A stretch of 5,324 nucleotides of DNA from Alphaproteobacteria bacterium (GTDB lineage: Bacteria; Pseudomonadota; Alphaproteobacteria; ATCC43930; CGMCC-115725). Below, in pieces: positions 1-5,324 of this stretch. Under the pieces are notes generated by a model. It saw only the letters and a program-made list of their open reading frames with translations, was not told the origin of the DNA and searched no databases. The stretch is from the NCBI GenBank assembly GCA_030039775.1, contig JASHUX010000466.1, positions 1 through 5,324 on the forward strand, given 5' to 3'. The position numbers were made by a program, and so were the translations under genes. Within the stretch, counting starts at the first letter, position 1. Each line of letters begins with the position of its first letter.

Positions 1-369
1 CTGGCTGAAATCGAACGCGCCGTTCGGGCTGGACGGATCGCTGACATCGACGCCGTCGATCAAGACCTTGACGTGGTTCGCGTTAGTGCCGCGGATAAAG
101 ACCGAAGTCACGGTGCCGGGACCGCCGCTCTGCTCCACTACCAGGCCCGGCACGGCGTTCAGCGCGTCGGGCAAGGTGCGCCATTGGTTGCGCTGGATGT
201 CGGCGGCGGTGATGACGGTGACGTCGCTGCCGACCGCGGCCGTCGAGGTCGGAGTCTGGGTCGGGCTGACCACCATCGTCGGAAGAACGAATTCGGTCTG
301 GGCAACGGCAACGGCAGGCATGACACCGCACAAGGCGGCGGCGAGCGGCAGGCGAACAAGGCGGGACAT
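1..369 (-). CDS. btuB: BtuB-like TonB-dependent outer-membrane receptor, N-terminal part (cut by window edge)
   Basis: Predicted outer-membrane receptor for cobalamin or a related corrinoid, energised by TonB. Reading down from ATG at 369 gives 123 residues with no stop before the window edge. Residues 1-23 look like a signal peptide (basic MSRLVR, hydrophobic core, AVA cleavage site). Residues 30-36 (PTMVVSP) resemble a TonB box, as in the TLVV of E. coli BtuB. The plug domain follows, with ADIQRNQWRTLPDALNAVPG at 56-75 and FIRGTNANHVKVLIDGV at 91-107, the latter very close to the E. coli BtuB plug. The start is supported by GAGG at 377-380, seven bases upstream. A cobalamin riboswitch lies about 130 bases upstream on the same strand, which supports a B12 substrate over an iron siderophore. 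The barrel is outside the window, so substrate remains an inference from plug similarity and the riboswitch. Confidence 0.9.
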   Translation of the reverse strand, partial: MSRLVRLPLAAALCGVMPAVAVAQTEFVLPTMVVSPTQTPTSTAAVGSDVTVITAADIQRNQWRTLPDALNAVPGLVVEQSGGPGTVTSVFIRGTNANHVKVLIDGVDVSDPSSPNGAFDFSQ

Positions 370-379
370 GGCAAAACCT

Positions 380-404
380 CGCGGCAACGTGACACGTCAC
401 CGCG
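380..404 (-). promoter_or_regulatory. Inverted repeat abutting the btuB ribosome-binding site
   Basis: On the minus strand, bases 396-400 and 389-393 form a perfect 5-base inverted repeat (GTGAC/GTCAC, 2-base loop). Outer arms CGCG at 401-404 and 380-383 extend it across a 5-base bulge. The 3' foot overlaps the GAGG ribosome-binding site (377-380) by one base. This may be the switching hairpin through which the upstream riboswitch controls translation initiation. The pairing is seen directly; the role is inferred. Confidence 0.3.
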
Positions 405-497
405 AACCGAAGCCGGCCGATCCCGATTGAATTCCCCCGGGCGCGGCTAACTCCCCGCCGACTCACCCCGGTCGACGTGCTCGCGCGTGACCACGCA

Positions 498-660
498 GCG
501 GTGGCAGGTCTCCTGGCTCGCGGGTCTAGGCTCGCTTCCCGCCTTCCCGGGGCATTCCGCCCCAGTGGCATGATGGGTTGCGCGCTCGCCGCTTACAGTT
601 GCGGGGGCAGCCGCGGTGTTGCACCGCGTTCCCTATTGATCCCCGAAGGGAACCACCGCA
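498..660 (-). promoter_or_regulatory. Cobalamin (AdoCbl) riboswitch upstream of btuB
   Basis: Read on the minus strand, this has the hallmark elements of the cobalamin riboswitch in order. The closing P1 stem is GCGGTGG (659-653) with CCACCGC (504-498). Next come GGGAA, then a GCGGTG-CAA-CACCGC stem-loop, the GCAACTGTAA core box (602-593), the B12 box GCCACTG (569-563), GGGAAGG, and the GAGCCAGGAGACCTGCC block near the 3' end. It lies about 130 bases before btuB with no gene between. Binding of cobalamin in this class usually lowers expression of the downstream gene. The 128-base leader to the btuB start shows no clear U-tract terminator, so control of translation is more likely. Stretches of 24 bases (503-526) and 26 bases (583-608) are identical to the second riboswitch in this window. 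Confidence 0.95.
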
Positions 661-664
661 ACGG

Positions 665-693
665 ACGCTAGAGGCAATTCGGCCGCGGGTCAA
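665..693 (-). promoter_or_regulatory. Promoter of the btuB riboswitch transcript
   Basis: On the minus strand TTGACC (693-688) and TAGCGT (670-665) are separated by exactly 17 bases, a good sigma-70 arrangement. The expected transcription start, about 7 bases downstream near 658, coincides with the 5' edge of the riboswitch P1 stem (659). The promoter lies just past the nrdB stop codon, so btuB can be transcribed independently of nrdAB. Confidence 0.5.
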
Positions 694-719
694 TCCGGCG
701 TGCGGCTTGATCTCGCGGC

Positions 720-1823
720 CTAAAGGCGCAACCTCGCTACGGCTTTGCGTTCCGCCTGCTCGAACGCGGCCCAGACGCCGTCAGCGCCGTCCCAGGAACC
801 GCGGCTTGCGGCCTTGGAATATTCGGTGGCGCGCTGCTCGAAGAAATTGGCGTGCTCAACGCCGTTCAGGATTTCGACCAGCCACGGCAGCGGATGCGGC
901 TTGAGCGCGCGATAGCCGCTCTCCGTCTCAGCGAAGTTGCCGAAGAGCGGTGTGAGACGCAGTTGGGTCAACCGCCAATCGGCGATGTAGCGGACATAGC
1001 TTTTGATGTCGGCGGCGCTCATGCCCTCGATTTTGCCGAGGCCGAAGGCGAGATCGACGAAGCGCTCTTCGAGCGCGACCATCGTTTTCGCCACGTCAAG
1101 AATATCGTCGCGCACCGTTCGCGTGACGGCGCCGGTCTCGCGGTGCCACTCATGGAACAGGCGGATGACGCCTTCGCAATGCAGGCTCTCGTCGCGCACC
1201 GACCAGCTAACGATCTGGCCCATGCCGTTCATCTTGTTGTGGCGCGGGAAGTTCAAAAGCATCGCAAAGCTCGCGAACAACGCCATACCTTCGGTGAAGG
1301 CGCCGAACATGGCAAGGGTGCGCGCGACATCGGCGACGGTGCCGACGCCGAAGCTGCGCATGTAATCGGCCTTGGCGCGCATCTCAGCATAGTCGCGGAA
1401 CGCCTCGAACTCGGCCTTCGGCATGCCGAGCGTTTTCAACAGCAATGCGTACGCGTCGATATGCACCGTCTCCATGTTGGAGAAGGCCGCCATCATCATC
1501 TGCACTTCTAAGGGCTGAAAGATCGGGATGTAGCGCTTCAAGTAATTGTCGCCGACCTCGACGTCGCTCTGGGTGAAGAAGCGAAAAATCTGTATTAGCA
1601 GCGCGCGCTCATTGTCGGTGACGCGCTCGGACGACCAGTCCTTGATATCGGCGCCGAGCGGCACTTCCTCGCCCATCCAATGGGTCTGCTGTTGACGTTT
1701 CCAGAACTCGTACGCCCAGCCATAACGCTCGACGTCATAGGTACCGGTCGAGGTGAGGAGACCAAAGCGACCATTCCCGATCAGCTCGCGCGGATCGGTA
1801 CGCGACAAATCGGTCACTGACAT
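720..1823 (-). CDS. nrdB: Class Ia ribonucleoside-diphosphate reductase, beta (radical-generating) subunit
   Basis: The small R2 subunit houses the di-iron/tyrosyl-radical cofactor that starts reduction of ribonucleoside diphosphates by NrdA in the cytoplasm. The 367-residue protein is full length for the alphaproteobacterial family. Residues matching the E. coli iron ligands are all present: D87 (FFTQSD), E118 and H121 (NMETVH), E178 (FTEG), E212 and H215 (DESLH). Y125 sits seven residues after E118, where the radical tyrosine (E. coli Y122) is expected; this favours a normal class Ia protein over a tyrosine-less class Ic one. The ATG at 1821-1823 overlaps the end of nrdA by 10 bases, and GAGGAG (1837-1832) lies 8 bases upstream inside nrdA, implying translational coupling. 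The gene looks fully functional, yet its partner nrdA is broken in this window. It is expected to be under the nrdA riboswitch. Confidence 0.97.
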   Translation of the reverse strand: MSVTDLSRTDPRELIGNGRFGLLTSTGTYDVERYGWAYEFWKRQQQTHWMGEEVPLGADIKDWSSERVTDNERALLIQIFRFFTQSDVEVGDNYLKRYIPIFQPLEVQMMMAAFSNMETVHIDAYALLLKTLGMPKAEFEAFRDYAEMRAKADYMRSFGVGTVADVARTLAMFGAFTEGMALFASFAMLLNFPRHNKMNGMGQIVSWSVRDESLHCEGVIRLFHEWHRETGAVTRTVRDDILDVAKTMVALEERFVDLAFGLGKIEGMSAADIKSYVRYIADWRLTQLRLTPLFGNFAETESGYRALKPHPLPWLVEILNGVEHANFFEQRATEYSKAASRGSWDGADGVWAAFEQAERKAVARLRL

Positions 1824-3200
1824 GCCAGGCGCTCCTCGTAATCGGTGCGCGCCGGCGTGGACGACGCGGATTCCGTCGTCGTTTCAAGGCGGCCGGCGAC
1901 CGCGGCGCGGCTGATCGATTTGGAGCGGCAATAATAGAAACTCTTGATGCCGCGCTTCCACGCCGACCAATGCAGCATGTGCAAATCCCATTTGTCGATG
2001 TCGGCGGGCAGATAAAGATTGAGCGACTGGCTTTGGCAAATAAACGGTGCTCGGTCGGCGGCAAGATCGACAATCCACCGCTGATCGATCTCGAATGCGG
2101 TGCGGAAGATCGATTTCTCGTCATTGCTCAGGCATTCGAGATGTTGCACGGAGCCTTCGTGCTCGGTGATCGATTGCCAATTTTCGGGCGTGTCGGCACT
2201 TTTCGCCGCGAGCACACGCGCGAGATGCGGGTTCCGCACAATATACGCGCCCGACAGCGTCTTGTGATTATAGACATTAGCCGGAATCGGCTCGATGCAG
2301 GCGCTGGCGCCGCCACAAATGATGCTAATCGACGCCGTCGGCGCGATCGCGAGCTTGTGGCTGAACCGCGCGGTCATGCCGCGCTCCAGCGCATCGAGGC
2401 AAGGGCTGCGCTCCGCACCGAGCGCCACCGATGCGGCGTCGGCCTCGCGCCGCAACTTCTTGAAGATGCGTAGGTTCCAGGATTTCGCCAGAGCACTTTC
2501 GAACGGAATCCCTTTCGATTGGAGCAGCGAATGGAACCCCATCACGCCGAGCCCGACCGAGCGTTCGCGCAGAGCGGAATATTTGGCGCGGGCCATGCTG
2601 TCCGAGGCCGTCGTGATGAAATGAGTCAGGACATTGTCGAACATGCGCAGCACGTCTTCGACAAAGCCGCTCTCGTCGTTCCACTCGTCCCAGGTCTCGA
2701 GATTGAGCGAAGCGAGGCAGCACACCGCCGTGCGCTCCTTTTCATGATTGTCGCGGCCGGTCGGCAGTACAATCTCGCTGCAGAGGTTGGAGCTTGAGAC
2801 TTTAAGGCCCGGTTCGCGCTGATGCTTGGGCAGGGCGCGATTCACTGTATCAATGAAAAGAAGATACGGCTCGCCGGTGGCGAGGCGGGTTTCGAGAATG
2901 CGCTGCCACAGTAACCGGGCCTCGATCGCGCGTACGGTCTCGCCGGTCTTCGGGCTTTTCAGCGCGAACATCGCGCCGTCACGCGCAGCTTCCATGAACT
3001 CATCGGTGATGTTGATGCCGTGATGGAGATTGAGGCCCTTGCGGTTGAAATCGCCCGTCGCCTTGCGGATTTCGAGGAACTCCTCGATCTCGGGCGAGTG
3101 GTGCCGGCAGCGGCGCGTGCCGCTCGGGCTTCGTGGCGGGCTGAGCGGGAAACGCGATAATGCGGCCGTCGCGATCAAGATCGTAAGCAAGAACGGACAT
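1814..3200 (-). pseudogene. nrdA: Class Ia ribonucleoside-diphosphate reductase alpha subunit, internally deleted and frameshifted
   Basis: NrdA reduces ribonucleoside diphosphates for DNA synthesis. The body (about 3097 down to 1817, roughly 427 residues) is clearly NrdA: it begins SPEIEEFLEIRK and continues through NLCSE (N, C and E match E. coli N437, C439, E441), AVCCL (first C matches C462), APTASISIICGG, and the radical-transfer tyrosines in KSFYY. The upstream 200-250 residues, including the first active-site cysteine (E. coli C225), are missing. A plausible start at ATG 3200 (MSVLAYDLDRDGRIIAFPAQ, GGGGG ribosome site at 3210-3206) is in another frame and runs only about 30-35 residues before the body begins near 3100. 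The body frame is open up to 3310, but its upstream part encodes only arginine- and proline-rich sequence unlike NrdA and overlaps the leader. The C terminus reads ERLACQ, where relatives usually have a CxxC-type pair. I conclude an internal deletion with a frameshift. A contig error or a split enzyme is less likely but possible. Confidence 0.85.
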
Positions 3201-3205
3201 CGGCA

Positions 3206-3227
3206 CCCCCGTGATCTGTCTCGGGGG
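3206..3227 (-). promoter_or_regulatory. Hairpin sequestering the nrdA ribosome-binding site
   Basis: On the minus strand CCCCCG (3227-3222) pairs perfectly with CGGGGG (3211-3206) around a 10-base loop. The second arm is the ribosome-binding site of the ATG at 3200. This is the expected form of a translation-blocking expression platform for the upstream cobalamin riboswitch. Two further small hairpins lie between it and the aptamer: 3250-3264 (GACGGC/GCCGTC) and 3280-3291 (CGGGG/CCCCG). No U-tract terminator is visible in the leader. Confidence 0.55.
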
Positions 3228-3310
3228 AGGCTGACGGACACTTGCGGAAGACGGCACCGCCGTCGATAGCAAGCTCCACCGGGGCACCCCGCCCGAGGAC
3301 GTTGACGCAA

Positions 3311-3497
3311 TCACGGCAGGTCTCCTGGCTCGCGGGTCGTTGCAGCTGTCTGGCCTTCCCGATGCGGACGCATCAGTGACCCAAAACGACAGCCGCTCGC
3401 CGCTTACAGTTGCGGGGGCGGCCCCGGCTTTGCCGCTGTGAGCGGCGCACCGGGTTCCCTCTTAGCCCAAGATCTAGGTAATCCGGGGAACCGTGAA
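3311..3497 (-). promoter_or_regulatory. Cobalamin (AdoCbl) riboswitch upstream of nrdAB
   Basis: On the minus strand the P1 stem is TCACGG (3496-3491) with CCGTGA (3316-3311). Between them lie GGGAA, the GCAACTGTAA core box (3413-3404), a B12 box reading GTCACTG (3380-3374) instead of the usual GCCACTG, GGGAAGG, and the conserved GAGCCAGGAGACCTGCC block. An extra stem-loop (3432-3446, GCCGC/GCGGC) sits in the loop where the btuB riboswitch has only CAA. Cobalamin riboswitches before nrdAB genes are known, for example in Streptomyces coelicolor, where they turn down the B12-independent reductase when B12 can support the B12-dependent NrdJ. The same logic is inferred here. It is about 110 bases upstream of the predicted nrdA start. 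Confidence 0.94.
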
Positions 3498-3503
3498 CGC
3501 TAT

Positions 3504-3533
3504 ATATTGTTACTCGACCACGACGTTCGTCAA
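3504..3533 (-). promoter_or_regulatory. Promoter of the nrdAB riboswitch transcript
   Basis: On the minus strand TTGACG (3533-3528) is followed after 18 bases by CAATAT (3509-3504). The overlapping TATATA (3506-3501) is an alternative -10 with a long 21-base spacer. The predicted start near 3497 falls at the first base of the riboswitch P1 stem, which supports the assignment. Confidence 0.5.
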
Positions 3534-3540
3534 GTGCGAA

Positions 3541-3555
3541 CCGGCAATCCGCCGG
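3541..3555 (-). terminator. Small hairpin after the His/Met-rich gene
   Basis: CCGGC-GGATT-GCCGG, a 5-base-pair stem, begins a few bases after the stop codon of the His/Met-rich gene and lies just before the nrdAB promoter. Only two U residues follow, so it would be a weak intrinsic terminator at best. Confidence 0.25.
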
Positions 3556-3557
3556 AA

Positions 3558-3860
3558 TCACATAGCGCCCTTGCGCGCCTGTTGTTCGTTGAGCCGCTTG
3601 GTCTCGGCGCGCTCGCGCGCGTCCTGGCTCATATCGTGATGCCGATGATGCGCGGCATGATGCGCCATGTGATGTTCGTGCATCGCATGGTGATGATGAT
3701 GCATCGGATGATGGTGCATCGCGTGATGATGCATCATGTGATGATGATGCATCGGCTGGTCCGCTGGCTTGTTCATGTCGTTGTCGTCGGCGAAGACCGG
3801 CGCGCCGAACATTAGCGCCGCGGTCAAAGCGGCGGCGCCCAACATCGATTTGAGATTCAT
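3558..3860 (-). CDS. Small secreted histidine/methionine-rich protein, probable metal binder
   Basis: This 100-residue protein is not matched to a named family. Residues 1-24 form a clear signal peptide (MNLKSM, then a hydrophobic stretch, ending VFA before DD), so the mature protein should be periplasmic or secreted. Residues 37-75 hold 24 histidines and 7 methionines, mostly as M followed by three to five H (MHHHH, MHHH, MHHHHH), with no cysteine. The tail from about 76 to 100 is charged, possibly helical, and ends QQARKGAM. His/Met-rich periplasmic proteins commonly bind Cu, Ni, Zn or Co, so metal buffering or resistance is plausible but inferred. ATG at 3860 is chosen because it opens the signal peptide and has GGGGA about 9 bases upstream. 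A longer start would run into the tRNA gene. The gene stands alone between tRNA-Ala and the nrdAB riboswitch. The repeated CAT/ATG codons make a low-complexity DNA tract (about 3640-3755), so length may vary between strains. Confidence 0.8.
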   Translation of the reverse strand: MNLKSMLGAAALTAALMFGAPVFADDNDMNKPADQPMHHHHMMHHHAMHHHPMHHHHHAMHEHHMAHHAAHHRHHDMSQDARERAETKRLNEQQARKGAM

Positions 3861-3910
3861 GAAACTGGTTCCCCGAAAGAATAAGAATTCCGATGCGCGA
3901 ACTATGTGGA

Positions 3911-3940
3911 CGATTCGCCGAGGAACCAAGCGGCAAATCG
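3911..3940 (-). terminator. Hairpin just downstream of tRNA-Ala
   Basis: Bases 3940-3931 and 3920-3911 form a 10-base-pair stem (one G-U pair) with a 10-base loop, starting three bases after the encoded CCA. Its place suggests a terminator or 3'-processing structure for the tRNA transcript. No U-tract follows, so read-through into the His/Met-rich gene is possible. Confidence 0.4.
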
Positions 3941-3943
3941 AAA

Positions 3944-4019
3944 TGGTGGAGCTGAGGGGGATCGAACCCCTGACCTCAACATTGCGAACGTCGCGCTCTC
4001 CCAACTGAGCTACAGCCCC
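3944..4019 (-). tRNA. tRNA-Ala, anticodon CGC
   Basis: A 76-base cloverleaf decodes the alanine codon GCG. The acceptor stem is GGGGCTG with CAGCTCC and includes the G3-U70 pair that marks alanine tRNAs. The D arm is GCTC/GAGC, the anticodon loop is TTCGCAA (CGC at positions 34-36), and the T arm is AGGGG-TTCGATC-CCCCT. Discriminator A73 and an encoded CCA (3946-3944) complete it. The anticodon stem CGACG/TGTTG contains two G-U pairs, so it is somewhat weak, but nothing suggests a dead gene. Confidence 0.97.
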
Positions 4020-4050
4020 GCCAGACGCGGATCATTTTGCGTGGGGCGCG

Positions 4051-4079
4051 ACTATGGGTACGGGGCCGAATCCTGTCAA
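4051..4079 (-). promoter_or_regulatory. Promoter of tRNA-Ala
   Basis: On the minus strand a consensus TTGACA (4079-4074) is followed after exactly 17 bases by CATAGT (4056-4051). The predicted start near 4044 leaves a 5' leader of about 25 bases before the mature tRNA, suitable for RNase P processing. Confidence 0.6.
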
Positions 4080-4197
4080 GGCGAAGCCCGGACGTCGCGG
4101 TATTGCTTAAAGGTTTGACGGCGCGGCAGCCTTGCGGCCCCGAACCTGCATCGTTAGGCTGCGGCGACTTTTCCAGCGACGGGGGCGTTCGTACCAC

Positions 4198-4503
4198 ATG
4201 GGCGGGTTTCTGGTGCCGATCCTCGAGGTCGTCGATATGATCTTGCGGATCTATATGTGGATTATCATCGCCGCCGCCGTGATGAGCTGGCTGATCAATT
4301 TCCGCGTCATCAATACCTACAGTCGCCCGGTGTCGATGATCAGCGAATTTCTCTATCGAGCCACGGAGCCGGTGTTGCGACCGGTCCGGCGAATCTTGCC
4401 GAATTTCGGCGGGCTCGATATTTCTCCCATCGTCGTGCTGATCGTTATCTGGCTCGTCCGGATGGAATTGGCAAATCTGGTGTTCTACGTCTATCGCATC
4501 TGA
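4198..4503 (+). CDS. YggT family small inner-membrane protein
   Basis: The 101-residue protein has two predicted membrane segments, about residues 5-30 (ILEVVDMILRIYMWIIIAAA) and 77-97 (VVLIVIWLVRMELANLVFYV). Between them lies the typical YggT linker (RATEPVLRPVRRILPNFGG, then LDISPI). Length and layout match alphaproteobacterial YggT proteins. The molecular role of the family is not firmly known; in some bacteria members are linked to osmotic stress or to membrane and division-related clusters. The frame is open further upstream (ATG 4132), but ATG at 4198 begins where the family similarity begins. GGGGG at 4181-4185 is a rather distant ribosome site (12 bases). folD follows after 9 bases on the same strand, suggesting one operon. 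A weak promoter candidate is TTGCGG (4132-4137), 17 bases, TAGGCT (4155-4160). The gene is divergent from tRNA-Ala. Confidence 0.88.
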   Translation: MGGFLVPILEVVDMILRIYMWIIIAAAVMSWLINFRVINTYSRPVSMISEFLYRATEPVLRPVRRILPNFGGLDISPIVVLIVIWLVRMELANLVFYVYRI

Positions 4504-4512
4504 GGTTCTTCC

Positions 4513-5324
4513 GTGCCTGAAACCAAATTGATCGACGGCAAGGCCCACGCCGCCACGCTGCGCCAGCGCACTGCCGACGCCGTCGCCGAGTTGAAAAAGA
4601 ATCATGGCGTCACGCCCGGCCTCGCCGTCGTGCTGGTCGGCAACGATCCCGCCAGCGAGGTTTATGTCCGCAGCAAGGGCAAACAGACCGTCGAGGTCGG
4701 CATGCGCAGCATCGAGCACAAACGGCCGGCGACGACCAGCGAGACCGACCTGCTGGCGCTGGTCAACGAACTCAATGACGATCCCGAGATCGACGGCATT
4801 TTGGTGCAGTTCCCTGTGCCGGAGCAAATCAGCCAGCACACGGTCATCAACACCATCGACCCGGCGAAGGACGTCGATGGTTTGAGCCCAATCAATGCCG
4901 GGCGGCTGTGGAGCGGCGAGGCGGCGCTGGTGCCGTGCACGCCCTATGGCTGCGTCGTGCTGTTGAAGGAAGTGCTGGGCAAGCTCGCCGGCGCGGAGGC
5001 CCTGGTGATCGGCCGCTCGAACCTGGTCGGCAAGCCGATCGCGGGCCTGCTCTTGAACGAGAATTGCACCGTAACGTTGGCGCATTCGCGCACCAAAGAT
5101 CTGCCGGAGGTGGCGCGCCGCGCCGACATCCTCATCGCCGCCACCGGCCGCGCCGAGATGGTGAAGGGCTCGTGGATCAAGCCCGGTGCGACGGTGATCG
5201 ATGTCGGCATCAACCGGATCGCGCTGCCCGACGGCAAGACGCGGCTCATCGGCGACGTCGCGTTCAAAGAAGCGCAAGGGATCGCAGGCGCCATTACACC
5301 CGTCCCCGGCGGCGTCGGTCCGAT
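4513..5324 (+). CDS. folD: Bifunctional methylenetetrahydrofolate dehydrogenase/methenyltetrahydrofolate cyclohydrolase (cut by window edge)
   Basis: FolD interconverts 5,10-methylene- and 10-formyl-tetrahydrofolate with NADP in the cytoplasm, feeding purine and formyl-methionine synthesis. The window holds 270 codons of an expected 290 or so; the C-terminal end is missing. Seen motifs: [17 protein letters not shown], containing Y51 and catalytic K55 (E. coli Y50, K54); GILVQFPVP with Q99; DPAKDVDG with D122 (E. coli D121); the dinucleotide-binding segment GRSNLVGKP at 166-174; and PVPGGVGP at the right edge. All catalytic residues are in place, so the enzyme should be active. GTG at 4513 is chosen because the following [16 protein letters not shown] matches the normal FolD N terminus, and GAGG at 4502-4505 sits 7 bases before it, overlapping the yggT stop. 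It is likely cotranscribed with yggT. Confidence 0.97.
   Translation, partial: MPETKLIDGKAHAATLRQRTADAVAELKKNHGVTPGLAVVLVGNDPASEVYVRSKGKQTVEVGMRSIEHKRPATTSETDLLALVNELNDDPEIDGILVQFPVPEQISQHTVINTIDPAKDVDGLSPINAGRLWSGEAALVPCTPYGCVVLLKEVLGKLAGAEALVIGRSNLVGKPIAGLLLNENCTVTLAHSRTKDLPEVARRADILIAATGRAEMVKGSWIKPGATVIDVGINRIALPDGKTRLIGDVAFKEAQGIAGAITPVPGGVGP

Noticed and set aside
83..571. Minus-strand open frame of 162 codons over the btuB start and riboswitch
   Set aside because: It is out of frame with the BtuB-like protein and overlaps the aptamer; its product is arginine-rich low-complexity sequence.
852..1511. Plus-strand open frame of 219 codons opposite nrdB
   Set aside because: It is fully antisense to nrdB, whose metal ligands and radical tyrosine are all conserved.
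3201..3310. Start of the NrdA frame at 3310 as an authentic N terminus
   Set aside because: The start lies immediately after the riboswitch P1 stem and overlaps the leader hairpins. The sequence is arginine- and cysteine-rich noise unlike any NrdA N terminus.
3640..3755. Tandem repeat or CRISPR-like array suggested by recurring ATG/CAT triplets
   Set aside because: The repeats are in-frame codons for Met and His with no regular unit or spacers. The tract is explained by the protein composition.
3438..3815. Plus-strand methionine-rich open frame opposite the His/Met-rich gene
   Set aside because: It is the antisense reading of CAT/ATG codons. The minus-strand frame has a convincing signal peptide and ribosome site; this one has neither and starts inside the riboswitch.
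3861..4004. Upstream extension of the His/Met-rich protein to a start at 4004
   Set aside because: It would translate through tRNA-Ala and place 48 residues ahead of an otherwise perfect signal peptide.
4132..4197. Longer YggT start at 4132
   Set aside because: It adds a strongly basic 22-residue extension absent from the family; the similarity begins at ATG 4198.
3976..5277. Long minus-strand open frame (433 codons) opposite yggT and folD
   Set aside because: It is antisense to folD and yggT, both with clear family motifs, and crosses the tRNA. The protein is rich in D, H, R and Q with no recognisable domain, typical of a shadow frame in GC-rich DNA.

Overview
This is high-GC bacterial DNA, most like an alphaproteobacterium of the Hyphomicrobiales (Rhizobiales). 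The evidence is the YggT-FolD gene pair, the alphaproteobacterial style of the NrdA and NrdB proteins, the tRNA-Ala sequence, and the mixture of GTG and ATG starts. A species cannot be named from the sequence.

Left half, all read on the minus strand (right to left): a cobalamin riboswitch (3311-3497) with its own promoter leads into nrdA (broken) and nrdB (intact). These encode the B12-independent, oxygen-requiring class Ia ribonucleotide reductase. Directly downstream, a second cobalamin riboswitch (498-660), again with its own promoter, leads into the start of a BtuB-like TonB-dependent outer-membrane receptor that runs off the left edge. Together these form a B12-economy module. When cobalamin is plentiful, both riboswitches should lower expression of B12 uptake and of the reductase that substitutes for a B12-dependent one. 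This implies a class II, B12-dependent reductase (NrdJ) elsewhere in the genome.

The main surprise is that nrdA is not intact. A short N-terminal leader (ATG at 3200) is followed almost at once, in a different frame, by the middle and C-terminal part of the protein. The segment that should carry the first active-site cysteine is absent. The C-terminal redox tail also has one cysteine instead of the usual pair. nrdB, the riboswitch and the ribosome-site hairpin all still look well kept, so either the loss is recent or the contig is misassembled here.

Middle (3541-4079), also minus strand: a tRNA-Ala(CGC) gene with encoded CCA, a strong upstream promoter and a hairpin after it. A small secreted protein of 100 residues follows, very rich in histidine and methionine and probably a periplasmic metal binder of unknown role.

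Right part (4198-5324), plus strand: yggT (small membrane protein) and folD (one-carbon/folate metabolism) lie 9 bases apart as an apparent operon, with folD cut by the window's right edge. No insertion sequences, CRISPR arrays or phage genes were seen.
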